DNA of 24,010 bases from CAZWHE01 sp964633825 (GTDB lineage Bacteria; Planctomycetota; B15-G4; CAYZWU01): assembly GCA_964633825.1 (NCBI GenBank), contig CAZWHE010000050.1, forward strand, positions 1 through 24,010, read 5' to 3'. The notes under the pieces are model-generated. The model worked only from the letters and a program-made list of their open reading frames with translations. It had not been told where the DNA came from and ran no database searches. Below, piece by piece: positions 6,777-13,662 of the stretch (position 1 is the first letter of the stretch; each line of letters begins with the position of its first letter). The position numbers and the translations under genes are program-made.

Positions 6777-9067
6777 GCCGCCCTCCCTTCGTAATGCGCC
6801 CACTGCCGCGACGAGCGCAGGATGAGGAGCGTGAGCGCGAGGAGGATGGCGAAGAGCGCCCAGGCCAGGGCGGACGCGTACCCCATCCGGTTCATGCGGA
6901 AGGCCTCGCGGAAGATGTAGAGCACCATGAAGAGCGAGTTCGATCCGGGCCCGCCCTGGGTCATGACAAAGGGTTGGGCAAAGATCTGGAACGCGTTGAT
7001 CACGCCGATGATGAGGTTGAAAAGGATGACGGGCGTGAGCTGGGGGATCGTGATGTGCACGAACCGCCTCCACGCCGGCGCGCCGTCCACCCTCGCTGCG
7101 TCGTAGAGCTCGCGGTCGATGCCCTGGAGCCCGGCGAGAAAGACGACCATCTGGAAACCGATGCCCCAGACCCCGAGCAGGACAAAGACGGAGAGGAGCC
7201 CGAGCCGGCTGTTCTTCCAGTCCGGCCCCTCGATTCCGAAGAAAGCCAGGGCCTGGTTGACGAGTCCCATGTCGGGATTGTCGAGGTTGAACATCCAGAC
7301 CCAGATCACGCCGATGGCCACGGGCGAGATGATGGCGGGAATGAAAAAAATCGTTCTGAAGATCGACGTCCCCCTGAGCGCCCTGTTCAGAAGGCAGGCG
7401 AGAAAGAGGGCAACGCAGAGCCCGATCACCACGGCCGGTATGGCGTATGCCGTTGTGACGAAGAGCGACTTCCAGAAGACGTCGCTCCCGGCAAGGCGGG
7501 AGAAGTTCTCGAGCCCGGCCCAGCGCGCGTCCTCGATCGGCCGGATGGGCGACCAGAAGGTGAGGCTCACCAGGAAAGAGACAAGCATGGCGCAGAGGGT
7601 GAGAAAGATGAACCCCGTCGCCCAGGGAACCAGAACCAGGGCGGCCGTCCTCTCCTCGCGGCGGCTGAGCGGGCCCGGCTTTTTACCCCGGAGCAGGACA
7701 AAGAGGAGAACGAGGAGAGCGAGACCCGAAGCGACAACGGCCGCGGCCGCACCGAGGGGGAGACGGGAACGTTCCCCGTCTTTCTGCTGCTGCTCGATGA
7801 AGAGGTTCGCCTTTCGGGCGATCGCGCGGCACGCTTCATCGGCCGAAACCTCCCGGAGGAGGAAGCAGGCCTCGAGCTCGTCCTGCATGAAGCGCCTCAT
7901 GTCGCGCCAGTGGGCGAAGACGGGCGGGATGCGGATCGTCTCGATCGCGTCGAGAAAGACGCGCTCGCTGTCAGGAGGCACGCGGGGCTTCAAGAAGTCC
8001 TCGGAGAAAGCGGCCCTCTTCAGCCCCGGGACTCCGTTGCCGATCCGGGCGAGCGCGCGCTGGAGCTTCTCGCCCGCCAGCATGCGCACGAACTCGTAGG
8101 CGAGTTTTGGGTGCCTCGACCGGCTGCAGACCACGTAGGAGCGAAGCGCCATCGACGTGGCCTCCTCCTTCCCGACCGGCAGGGGCGCCACGTCCCAGCG
8201 GAACTTCCTGATCTTCTTGAAGCGGTAGGTCTCCCAGTAACCGACAGGGCCGTAGAAAGCAACCCGGCCCGCCTGGAAAAGCCCCTCCGTCACCTGAGAC
8301 TCGAAGGTGGCGTCCGTGGTGGCCACCCTGTCCTCGTGGAGAAGCCGTTCGATGAAGCGGACCGCCTCCATCGCCGCGGGCTCGTCGAGGGTGCACCGCC
8401 CCCCGTCCATGAGGCGGCCCTTGTTCTGCCAGATCCAGGGCGACACGGCCTGCATCCACTGGGTTACCGAGACCCCCCACTGGTCGTCCTTCCCGTCGCC
8501 GTCGAGGTCCCGCGTCGCCTCGAGGCAGGCCCTGTGAAAATCGTCCCACGTCCACCCACGCTCGGGATAGGGGATGCCTGCCTCATCGAGGATGTCCTTG
8601 TTGTAGTAGATCACATAGGGCGTGAACGTGGACGGCAGCCCGTGGATGCGGCCTTCCCTGTCGGAGAAGGCCTTGAGCGGTTTCTCGAAGTAATCGTTCC
8701 GATTCCAATCGGGATCGGCGTCAAGAAAAGGCTGGAGGTCGAGGATCACACCGTCTTCGAGGAACTGCGAGAAGTCGAGGATGTCTATCCAGGTCACGTC
8801 GAGGGGCTGGCGCGCGGCGAGCATGATCTTGAGCTTGGTCAGGCTGTCCCCGCAGCCCGACTCGCTCAGGAACTTCACCTTCACGCCCGGGTGGAGGGCC
8901 TCGAAATCCCGGCCCACCTCGAGGAAGTCGGGGTAGGCCTCGAAGGTGGGCTCCGTCACCATGACGATGAGCTCGATCTCGTCCCCGGCCGGAGCCGCCG
9001 AAGCCGCTGCCGGAAGTCCGACCTGGGCGACGAAGAATGCGAGCGCGAAGAGGAAGGTCCTCGTCAT
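6773..9067 (-). CDS. Fused solute-binding protein and MalF-type permease (764 aa)
   Basis: One chain combines two normally separate parts of a sugar ABC importer. Residues 1-25 are a hydrophobic signal or anchor ending AASAAPA. Residues about 30-430 are an SBP_bac_1-type sugar-binding domain (YYNKDILDEAGIPYP, GWTWDDF). Residues 436-459 are an extra membrane helix followed by a basic stretch (RGKKPGPLSRREER), which brings the chain into the cytoplasm. Residues 473-764 are a six-helix permease with EAA loop ELYDAARVDGAPAWRRFVHI at 653-672. The predicted topology is coherent: binding domain outside, permease N-terminus inside. No frame break or stop lies between the parts. ATG at 9067 overlaps the ATPase stop (ATGA), and its TGA overlaps the next permease start. 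No other binding protein is present in the operon. Substrate unknown, probably an oligosaccharide. Confidence 0.92.
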   Translation of the reverse strand: MTRTFLFALAFFVAQVGLPAAASAAPAGDEIELIVMVTEPTFEAYPDFLEVGRDFEALHPGVKVKFLSESGCGDSLTKLKIMLAARQPLDVTWIDILDFSQFLEDGVILDLQPFLDADPDWNRNDYFEKPLKAFSDREGRIHGLPSTFTPYVIYYNKDILDEAGIPYPERGWTWDDFHRACLEATRDLDGDGKDDQWGVSVTQWMQAVSPWIWQNKGRLMDGGRCTLDEPAAMEAVRFIERLLHEDRVATTDATFESQVTEGLFQAGRVAFYGPVGYWETYRFKKIRKFRWDVAPLPVGKEEATSMALRSYVVCSRSRHPKLAYEFVRMLAGEKLQRALARIGNGVPGLKRAAFSEDFLKPRVPPDSERVFLDAIETIRIPPVFAHWRDMRRFMQDELEACFLLREVSADEACRAIARKANLFIEQQQKDGERSRLPLGAAAAVVASGLALLVLLFVLLRGKKPGPLSRREERTAALVLVPWATGFIFLTLCAMLVSFLVSLTFWSPIRPIEDARWAGLENFSRLAGSDVFWKSLFVTTAYAIPAVVIGLCVALFLACLLNRALRGTSIFRTIFFIPAIISPVAIGVIWVWMFNLDNPDMGLVNQALAFFGIEGPDWKNSRLGLLSVFVLLGVWGIGFQMVVFLAGLQGIDRELYDAARVDGAPAWRRFVHITIPQLTPVILFNLIIGVINAFQIFAQPFVMTQGGPGSNSLFMVLYIFREAFRMNRMGYASALAWALFAILLALTLLILRSSRQWAHYEGRAA

Positions 9068-10134
9068 TTCAGCCTCTCCCCGGTCACGGCGTCGAAGAGG
9101 TGGAGCTTTTCGGACTGGAAAACGACACGGACCGTGTCCCCCCTCTTTAAAGGTAGGTGCCCCGGGAGGCTGACGAGAAAGCGCGCCTCGCCTGCGCGGC
9201 AGTGGAGATGGGTTCCCGTTCCGAGAGGCTCCACCATGTCGACGCGGACCTCGGCGCTTCCGGCAGGGAGGGCCCCGCTTCCGTCGAGAGGCTCGGCGAG
9301 CCCGATGTCGTGGGGCCGGACGCCGAGAAGGACCGGACCGTCCCCCCTCTCCCCGGCCGGGATCGTAAAGTCGGCTGTCTCGAAGAATCCTCCCTCGATC
9401 CGGCCCTCGAAGAAGTTCATGGCCGGGCTCCCGATGAAGGAGGCCACGAACCGGTTGGCCGGCCGGTGAAAGACCTCCATCGGCGTGTCGGCCTGCTGGA
9501 GCACCCCCCCGTCGAGCACGGCGATCCGCCCCCCCATGGTCATGGCCTCCTCCTGGTCGTGGGTCACGTAGATCATGGTGGTTCCGAGCCTCTGGTGAAG
9601 GCGCGCGATCTCCGCCCGCATCTCGACGCGCATCTTGGCGTCGAGGTTCGAGAGGGGCTCGTCGAAAAGAAAGACCTTGGGCTCGCGCACGATCGCCCTC
9701 CCCAGGGCAACGCGCTGCATCTGGCCGCCCGACAGGGTCCGGGGCTTGCGGTCGAGCATGCCGCTGATTCCGAGCACGTCCGCGGCCTCGAGGACGCGCC
9801 TCCTGATCTCGTCCCTTTTCTCGCCCCGCATTCTGAGCGGGAAGGCGAGATTTTTATAGACCGTCATGTGTGGGTAAAGAGCGTAGTTCTGAAAGACCAT
9901 GGCCGCGTTCCGGCGGGCGGGCTCGAGGTCGTTGATGACGCGGCCGTCGATGGAGATCGTTCCGCTCGTCACCTCTTCGAGCCCGGCGATCATCCGCAGC
10001 ACCGTCGACTTGCCGCATCCGGAGGGCCCCACGAAAACGACGAACTCGCCGTCCTCGACAAGGAGGTTCACCTCTTGGACCACCCTTTGGGATCCGAAGT
10101 CCTTGCTCACATCGACCAGTTCGACTTTTGCCAT
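9064..10134 (-). CDS. Sugar ABC importer ATPase, MalK/UgpC type (356 aa)
   Basis: Cytoplasmic energising subunit of the importer. All motifs are intact: Walker A GPSGCGKST at 36-44, Q-loop Gln82, signature LSGGQMQR at 134-141, Walker B VFLFDEP at 154-160, and switch His192 in THDQEEA. The C-terminal ~120 residues form the MalK-type TOBE domain (LLGVRPHDIGLAEP). Length is typical. ATG at 10134 with GGAG seven bases upstream, lying inside a short inverted repeat. It starts 24 bases after the GH2-like gene ends and overlaps the next gene by four bases, so it belongs to the same operon. Because MalK-type ATPases often serve several importers, it could also energise others in the genome. Confidence 0.95.
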   Translation of the reverse strand: MAKVELVDVSKDFGSQRVVQEVNLLVEDGEFVVFVGPSGCGKSTVLRMIAGLEEVTSGTISIDGRVINDLEPARRNAAMVFQNYALYPHMTVYKNLAFPLRMRGEKRDEIRRRVLEAADVLGISGMLDRKPRTLSGGQMQRVALGRAIVREPKVFLFDEPLSNLDAKMRVEMRAEIARLHQRLGTTMIYVTHDQEEAMTMGGRIAVLDGGVLQQADTPMEVFHRPANRFVASFIGSPAMNFFEGRIEGGFFETADFTIPAGERGDGPVLLGVRPHDIGLAEPLDGSGALPAGSAEVRVDMVEPLGTGTHLHCRAGEARFLVSLPGHLPLKRGDTVRVVFQSEKLHLFDAVTGERLK

Positions 10135-10148
10135 AGCGGCTCCGCTAT
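10133..10148. promoter_or_regulatory. Inverted repeat covering the ATPase start codon and ribosome-binding site
   Basis: The sequence ATAGCGG (10133-10139), two bases, then CCGCTAT (10142-10148) is a perfect 7-bp inverted repeat. It includes the GGAG site and reaches into the ATG of the ATPase gene. As DNA it could bind a dimeric regulator. As RNA the two-base loop is too tight for the full stem, so only a shorter hairpin could form and mask the start. Confidence 0.4.
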
Positions 10149-10158
10149 AAAACTCGCT

Positions 10159-12627
10159 TCAATATATCAAGGAACCGGGATTACGCGTGAGAAAGACGGG
10201 GCCGGCCATGATCCCGCCTCCCCGCCAGTCCCTGGCCTCGATGCAGATCGTGTGACCGCCCTCTTCCAGCCCGAGCCGGAATCGCTGCGCCTTGTCGCGC
10301 GTCCCGTCCCACGTCCTCTCCGGGTTCCCGGCCTCACCGATTTTCTCTTTGTCGATGAAGATCCGAAATGCGTCCGCCACGGCCTCGCAGCAGAGGATGA
10401 TTTCGCCGCCGCGCCACTCCCCGGGAAGATCGAAGCGCGTTTCGAACCGCGCCCACCCTTCGTGAATATACCTTTCTCCGGCCCGGACGGGAAGAGGTGC
10501 GCCGAGCGAGTCTTTCGGCGAAACTTTCCACCCTCCGAGATGGACCGAATCAAAAGAGAGGGGAGACGCGAGCTCGGGCGGGTCGGAAAGGGAGAGATAC
10601 CCGGCCAGGCTCTTCAAGAGGAAGAGGCCGGCGGGCGTGTCATGCCTGAGAGCGGTGACGAGAAGCCTTCCTTGGCCGATCCGGGTCTCGGCAACGAGGG
10701 GACGGCGGATGTTGCGCCCCTTTTCGGTGTGCGTGTCCCAGACCTCGACAATGGGGCGCAGGCCCTGGGCCGGCTCGAGGACGCGGCCCGAGAGAAGGTC
10801 GAAAACGAGAAGCTCCTCGACGAGCTCCTCGGGACAAAGAACAGCGCTCCGGCCCGAAGCTTCCCGGCCGCGCGAAAAGAGTCCTTCCCGGAACCAGGCG
10901 GCCGGGCTCCACCAGGTGAAGGTCGGGCATCTCCAGCTCCCCTTGCGCGGCCCGGCGCAAAGGACCGTGTCCGCTCCCTCTTCGATGCGCCGCAGGATTT
11001 CGGGATCGAGAGATTCGACAACAGGAAGGGATGAAGTTTCCGCCTCGGGAACGGACCAGATGTTCCACCTGTTTTCGAAAGCGCCGGCCCTGATCCGCAG
11101 CGGGAAGGCTCGGGATTCTGCGGCCGGCGGGATTTCGAGCTCGAGATCGCCGATCACGCCTGTTTCGCCCGGCTCGAGCCGGAAGCGGAAACGATCCTCC
11201 TTCCCGTTGAAGAGGGAGACGGCTTCCTCCTCGATAGGCTCCGGCCCGTAGTGGGACGCTCGGAGAGCTACGCGGGCACGGCTTCCGGCGCGAAAGCTGA
11301 AACGATCGAGGTCGCAGAGGAGCATGGTCTCCCTGTGCCAGGCCCACTCTTCGGGCCGGAACTTGGGTTTTCCCTCTTTTGTGTGAAACCCGAGAGGCGT
11401 CCCCTCGATATCGCGCATGGCGTTCATCACGTAGCCCGCGTGGGGAAGCTCGCGCCGCAGCTTCTCGGCCTGGTACTTTCTGACGCTTCCGGCGATACGG
11501 ACCGACCGCTCCTTCACGCCGGGATCGCCGTCCACGTCGAGGGACGCCGAGAGGTCGAGCGTGTCGGCCGCCATGGTCTCGCCGAGGAGGAAGGGCTTCT
11601 CCGGTTTTGCCCTGAAAGCGCGCTTCATCCGCTCGCAGTAATGGGGCCACTCCTCGTTGTGGAGGTAGGGATGCTCGTCATGGAAGTCGCCCACCCTTTC
11701 GAGGGAGAGCCACGACGAGTTGTCGAGGAAGAGGCCGTGGGGCGCGTACTTTTTGACCAGGGAGGAGAAGCGGCGGGCCAGCCCGGGGTCGACGCGGTCG
11801 TTCTCGCAGGTGAGCGTGCGGATCACCACGGAGGGGTGGCCGCAGTCTTTTCGCAGGAACTCCTCGTACTCGGCGAGGAGAGCGGGATCGTCGAGGGGGT
11901 GGTTCCAGAGGGGGTACTCCTGCCAGACCCAGATCCCCTCGGCGTCGCAGACGCGCAGGTACTCTTCGGGCGGGATGAAGAGGCAGAACTTGACCATGTT
12001 GAAGCCCATCGATTTGAGCCAGGCCACCTCGGCCTCGATCTCGGCCCGCGCCGGGGCGGGGGCGCCGTGTTCGGGGTAGTATCCCCAGTGGAGCATGCCG
12101 CGCAGATGAAGGGGCCGGCCCCGGAGCATGATCCGGCTCCCCTCGACGCGGATCCCGGGATCGGGGGCGGTGGGCGGGTCGTCGCGCAGCGGCTCGGACA
12201 CGCGCTGCACATCGCCCCAGATCCCGCCGAAGGCGGCGCCGATCTCGGGAAGGAAACCGGCCAGGGCGTGTCCCGGTTTCTCGTCCACCTCGACGAGGAC
12301 CTCGTTCGGCTGCGAGAGGTCGTCGAAGAGGTGCGGCGTGAGATCGACAACAAAGGGAGTCCAGGCGCCGAGATGGGATCCGGCCTCGCGGCCGTTGACG
12401 AGAACGCGCGCTTCCGTGGCCACGGCCTCGAATCGGAGAAGGAAGGGGCCGCGATCGGTCCTGGCGAGCGCGGTCCTGTAAACCCCGGCGCCATGAAACC
12501 CGGGACGGCTCTTCTGCCAGGGGGCGGGAACATCGATCGGCGCCCACTCCCCCCCGGCGGGCCGGAACTCCCAGTCGAAGGGAGCTTCGACATTCACCTG
12601 TGTCCGCTTACGATTTCTTTCCCCCAT
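10159..12627 (-). CDS. GH2-like glycoside hydrolase with unusual acid/base motif (822 aa)
   Basis: Predicted exo-acting glycosidase of the GH2 group (beta-mannosidase/glucuronidase relatives). Residues about 20-145 are a GH2 sugar-binding jelly roll (FRLRFEAVATEA-type fold: FEAVATEARVLVNGREAG, LGAWTPF). The usual Ig-like middle domain is nearly absent. A TIM barrel covers about 160-440 (LRGRPLHLRGMLHWGYYPE, LKSMGFNMVKFCLFIPPEEY). A second jelly-roll-like domain lies at about 735-822. The acid/base glutamate is predicted at 275, but the motif is TLTCEN rather than the usual GNE; the nucleophile candidate is Glu350 in FLLGE. No signal peptide, so cytoplasmic. ATG at 12627; the ribosome-binding site is weak. 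First gene of the importer operon, so its substrate is likely what the importer brings in. Activity could be altered or lost. Confidence 0.8.
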   Translation of the reverse strand: MGERNRKRTQVNVEAPFDWEFRPAGGEWAPIDVPAPWQKSRPGFHGAGVYRTALARTDRGPFLLRFEAVATEARVLVNGREAGSHLGAWTPFVVDLTPHLFDDLSQPNEVLVEVDEKPGHALAGFLPEIGAAFGGIWGDVQRVSEPLRDDPPTAPDPGIRVEGSRIMLRGRPLHLRGMLHWGYYPEHGAPAPARAEIEAEVAWLKSMGFNMVKFCLFIPPEEYLRVCDAEGIWVWQEYPLWNHPLDDPALLAEYEEFLRKDCGHPSVVIRTLTCENDRVDPGLARRFSSLVKKYAPHGLFLDNSSWLSLERVGDFHDEHPYLHNEEWPHYCERMKRAFRAKPEKPFLLGETMAADTLDLSASLDVDGDPGVKERSVRIAGSVRKYQAEKLRRELPHAGYVMNAMRDIEGTPLGFHTKEGKPKFRPEEWAWHRETMLLCDLDRFSFRAGSRARVALRASHYGPEPIEEEAVSLFNGKEDRFRFRLEPGETGVIGDLELEIPPAAESRAFPLRIRAGAFENRWNIWSVPEAETSSLPVVESLDPEILRRIEEGADTVLCAGPRKGSWRCPTFTWWSPAAWFREGLFSRGREASGRSAVLCPEELVEELLVFDLLSGRVLEPAQGLRPIVEVWDTHTEKGRNIRRPLVAETRIGQGRLLVTALRHDTPAGLFLLKSLAGYLSLSDPPELASPLSFDSVHLGGWKVSPKDSLGAPLPVRAGERYIHEGWARFETRFDLPGEWRGGEIILCCEAVADAFRIFIDKEKIGEAGNPERTWDGTRDKAQRFRLGLEEGGHTICIEARDWRGGGIMAGPVFLTRNPGSLIY

Positions 12628-12807
12628 CGATTTCGTATCTCACCCACTCAACCTCGATCCGTTGGAAAGACTCGTACCGAGCGGCTTTCAGTACATCATG
12701 GAAGGAACAGGAAGACAACAGGCTTTGTGACGCAAAAACGGGCGATCTTTTTCAAAAACTTCAGTGATACAGCGTGATATAGTACGCTGACAGGAGCGTC
12801 TGTTCCG
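12628..12807. promoter_or_regulatory. Divergent intergenic region between GH2-like gene and sigma factor
   Basis: These 180 bases should hold the promoter of the sugar operon (minus) and of the sigma factor gene (plus). The clearest element is an inverted repeat CAGCGT (12770-12775) / ACGCTG (12784-12789) around GATATAGT, just upstream of the sigma factor's AGGAG site (12792-12796). GATATAGT may be a -10 region, so the repeat could be an operator over it. No convincing -35 element is seen for either direction. Confidence 0.35.
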
Positions 12808-13398
12808 ATGAAACCATCCGACTCGTACGACCTCATCATCGCAGCGCAAAAAGGCGATCGAGAAGCCGTTGAAGAACTGTACCGGCGTTACTACGCCGAG
12901 GCTTTCCAGGTTGTCCGTATGCGCTTGGGGCGGAAGCTTCGCAAAGAAATGGAATCGACCGATATCGTTCAGTCCGTCTGGGGAGATCTCTTTTTGGGAC
13001 TGGACAAATTCGAGTACCGCGGTGAGCTCTCCTTCAAACGCTGGCTGTTCACAAGGCTCCATCAGAAGATCTTGGACAAAGCCAAGTATTTCTCCTCGAA
13101 AAAACGTGATCTGGGCAAGAAGGTCCGCTGGAGCTCATCGGCCGGGGTCGAAGCAGACCTGGACCCGGCCGGTCAAATCTCTCCCAGCCATGCCGCCATC
13201 CTGGGAGAGGAAAAAAAACGCCTGGCCGACAAAATCGAAGCGTTGCCTGATGATCAGCGCGAGGCTCTCATCATGCGCTGGTTCGAGGGCTACTCTTACG
13301 AGGAGATCGGCCAGCGTCTTAACCGCTCTCAAGAGGCAGCCCGCAAGCTTGTCGGCCGGGCCCTCATCCATCTCACCGACACACTGATCGGAAAGTAA
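12808..13398 (+). CDS. ECF-like RNA polymerase sigma factor (196 aa)
   Basis: A small two-domain sigma factor that directs RNA polymerase to a subset of promoters. Region 2 spans about residues 20-100 (ELYRRYYAEAFQVVRMRLG, then ESTDIVQSVWGDLF and ELSFKRWLFTRLHQKILDK). Region 4 spans about 138-192 (LPDDQREALIMRWFEGYSYEEIGQRLNRSQEAARKL), with a clear helix-turn-helix. The DIVQSVW segment and overall style match the sigma-70-family ECF-like factors abundant in Planctomycetes and related groups. ATG at 12808; AGGAG lies 11 bases upstream, a slightly long spacing. No anti-sigma gene is adjacent, so control may be by another partner or by expression. It lies between the sugar operon and the lanthipeptide locus and could govern either, but nothing in the sequence proves this. 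Confidence 0.92.
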   Translation: MKPSDSYDLIIAAQKGDREAVEELYRRYYAEAFQVVRMRLGRKLRKEMESTDIVQSVWGDLFLGLDKFEYRGELSFKRWLFTRLHQKILDKAKYFSSKKRDLGKKVRWSSSAGVEADLDPAGQISPSHAAILGEEKKRLADKIEALPDDQREALIMRWFEGYSYEEIGQRLNRSQEAARKLVGRALIHLTDTLIGK

Positions 13399-13529
13399 GA
13401 ATCCCAAGTTTTTTTGAAATCTCGATCCTGATAAAGGTCGGCTCTCTCTATAAGTAGTATGAGGAAAGTGATAAACCACGATCCAGAAGAGGGCTCCGAA
13501 CGGGATTCGTTAAAAGGAGGCGAGAAAGC

Positions 13530-13605
13530 ACCCCCTTCGTCCAGAGGCTCAGGATACCAGGTTCTCAGCCTGGAGACAGGGGTTCGAATCCCCTAGGGGG
13601 CACCA
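13530..13605 (+). tRNA. trnE: tRNA-Glu (anticodon CTC), CCA encoded
   Basis: A 76-base cloverleaf folds by eye. Acceptor strands are 13530-13536 and 13595-13601, with six Watson-Crick pairs plus an A-C mismatch at the first position. The D-arm is GTCC/GGAT. The anticodon stem is CCAGG (13557-13561) with CCTGG (13569-13573), and loop TTCTCAG puts anticodon CTC at 13564-13566, which reads GAG (Glu). The T-arm is GGGG-TTCGAAT-CCCC. The discriminator is A13602 and CCA is encoded at 13603-13605. The bases after the acceptor (TTCGTCCAGAGG) match bacterial tRNA-Glu closely. It lies 57 bases from the 3' end of the dehydratase gene, on the opposite strand. Confidence 0.93.
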
Positions 13606-13662
13606 CAAAAGAGCAAAACCATAAAAGGTTTGAGTTGCTGAATTTATACGTTGCAGTCTCTG

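Noticed and set aside
6777..7073. N-terminal extension of the MalG-type permease
   Set aside because: The extra residues have no membrane character and lie inside the preceding gene; the GTG at 6776 has a good ribosome-binding site and a 4-base overlap.
6767..9469. Very long plus-strand open frame (900 codons)
   Set aside because: It is exactly antisense to the ABC importer genes, is made of low-complexity charged residues with no domain, and arises from the strong GC bias of the real genes.
13399..13529. Terminator or small gene between the sigma factor and tRNA-Glu
   Set aside because: A T-run is present near 13410 but there is no GC-rich stem before it, and no small frame has a ribosome-binding site with recognisable content.
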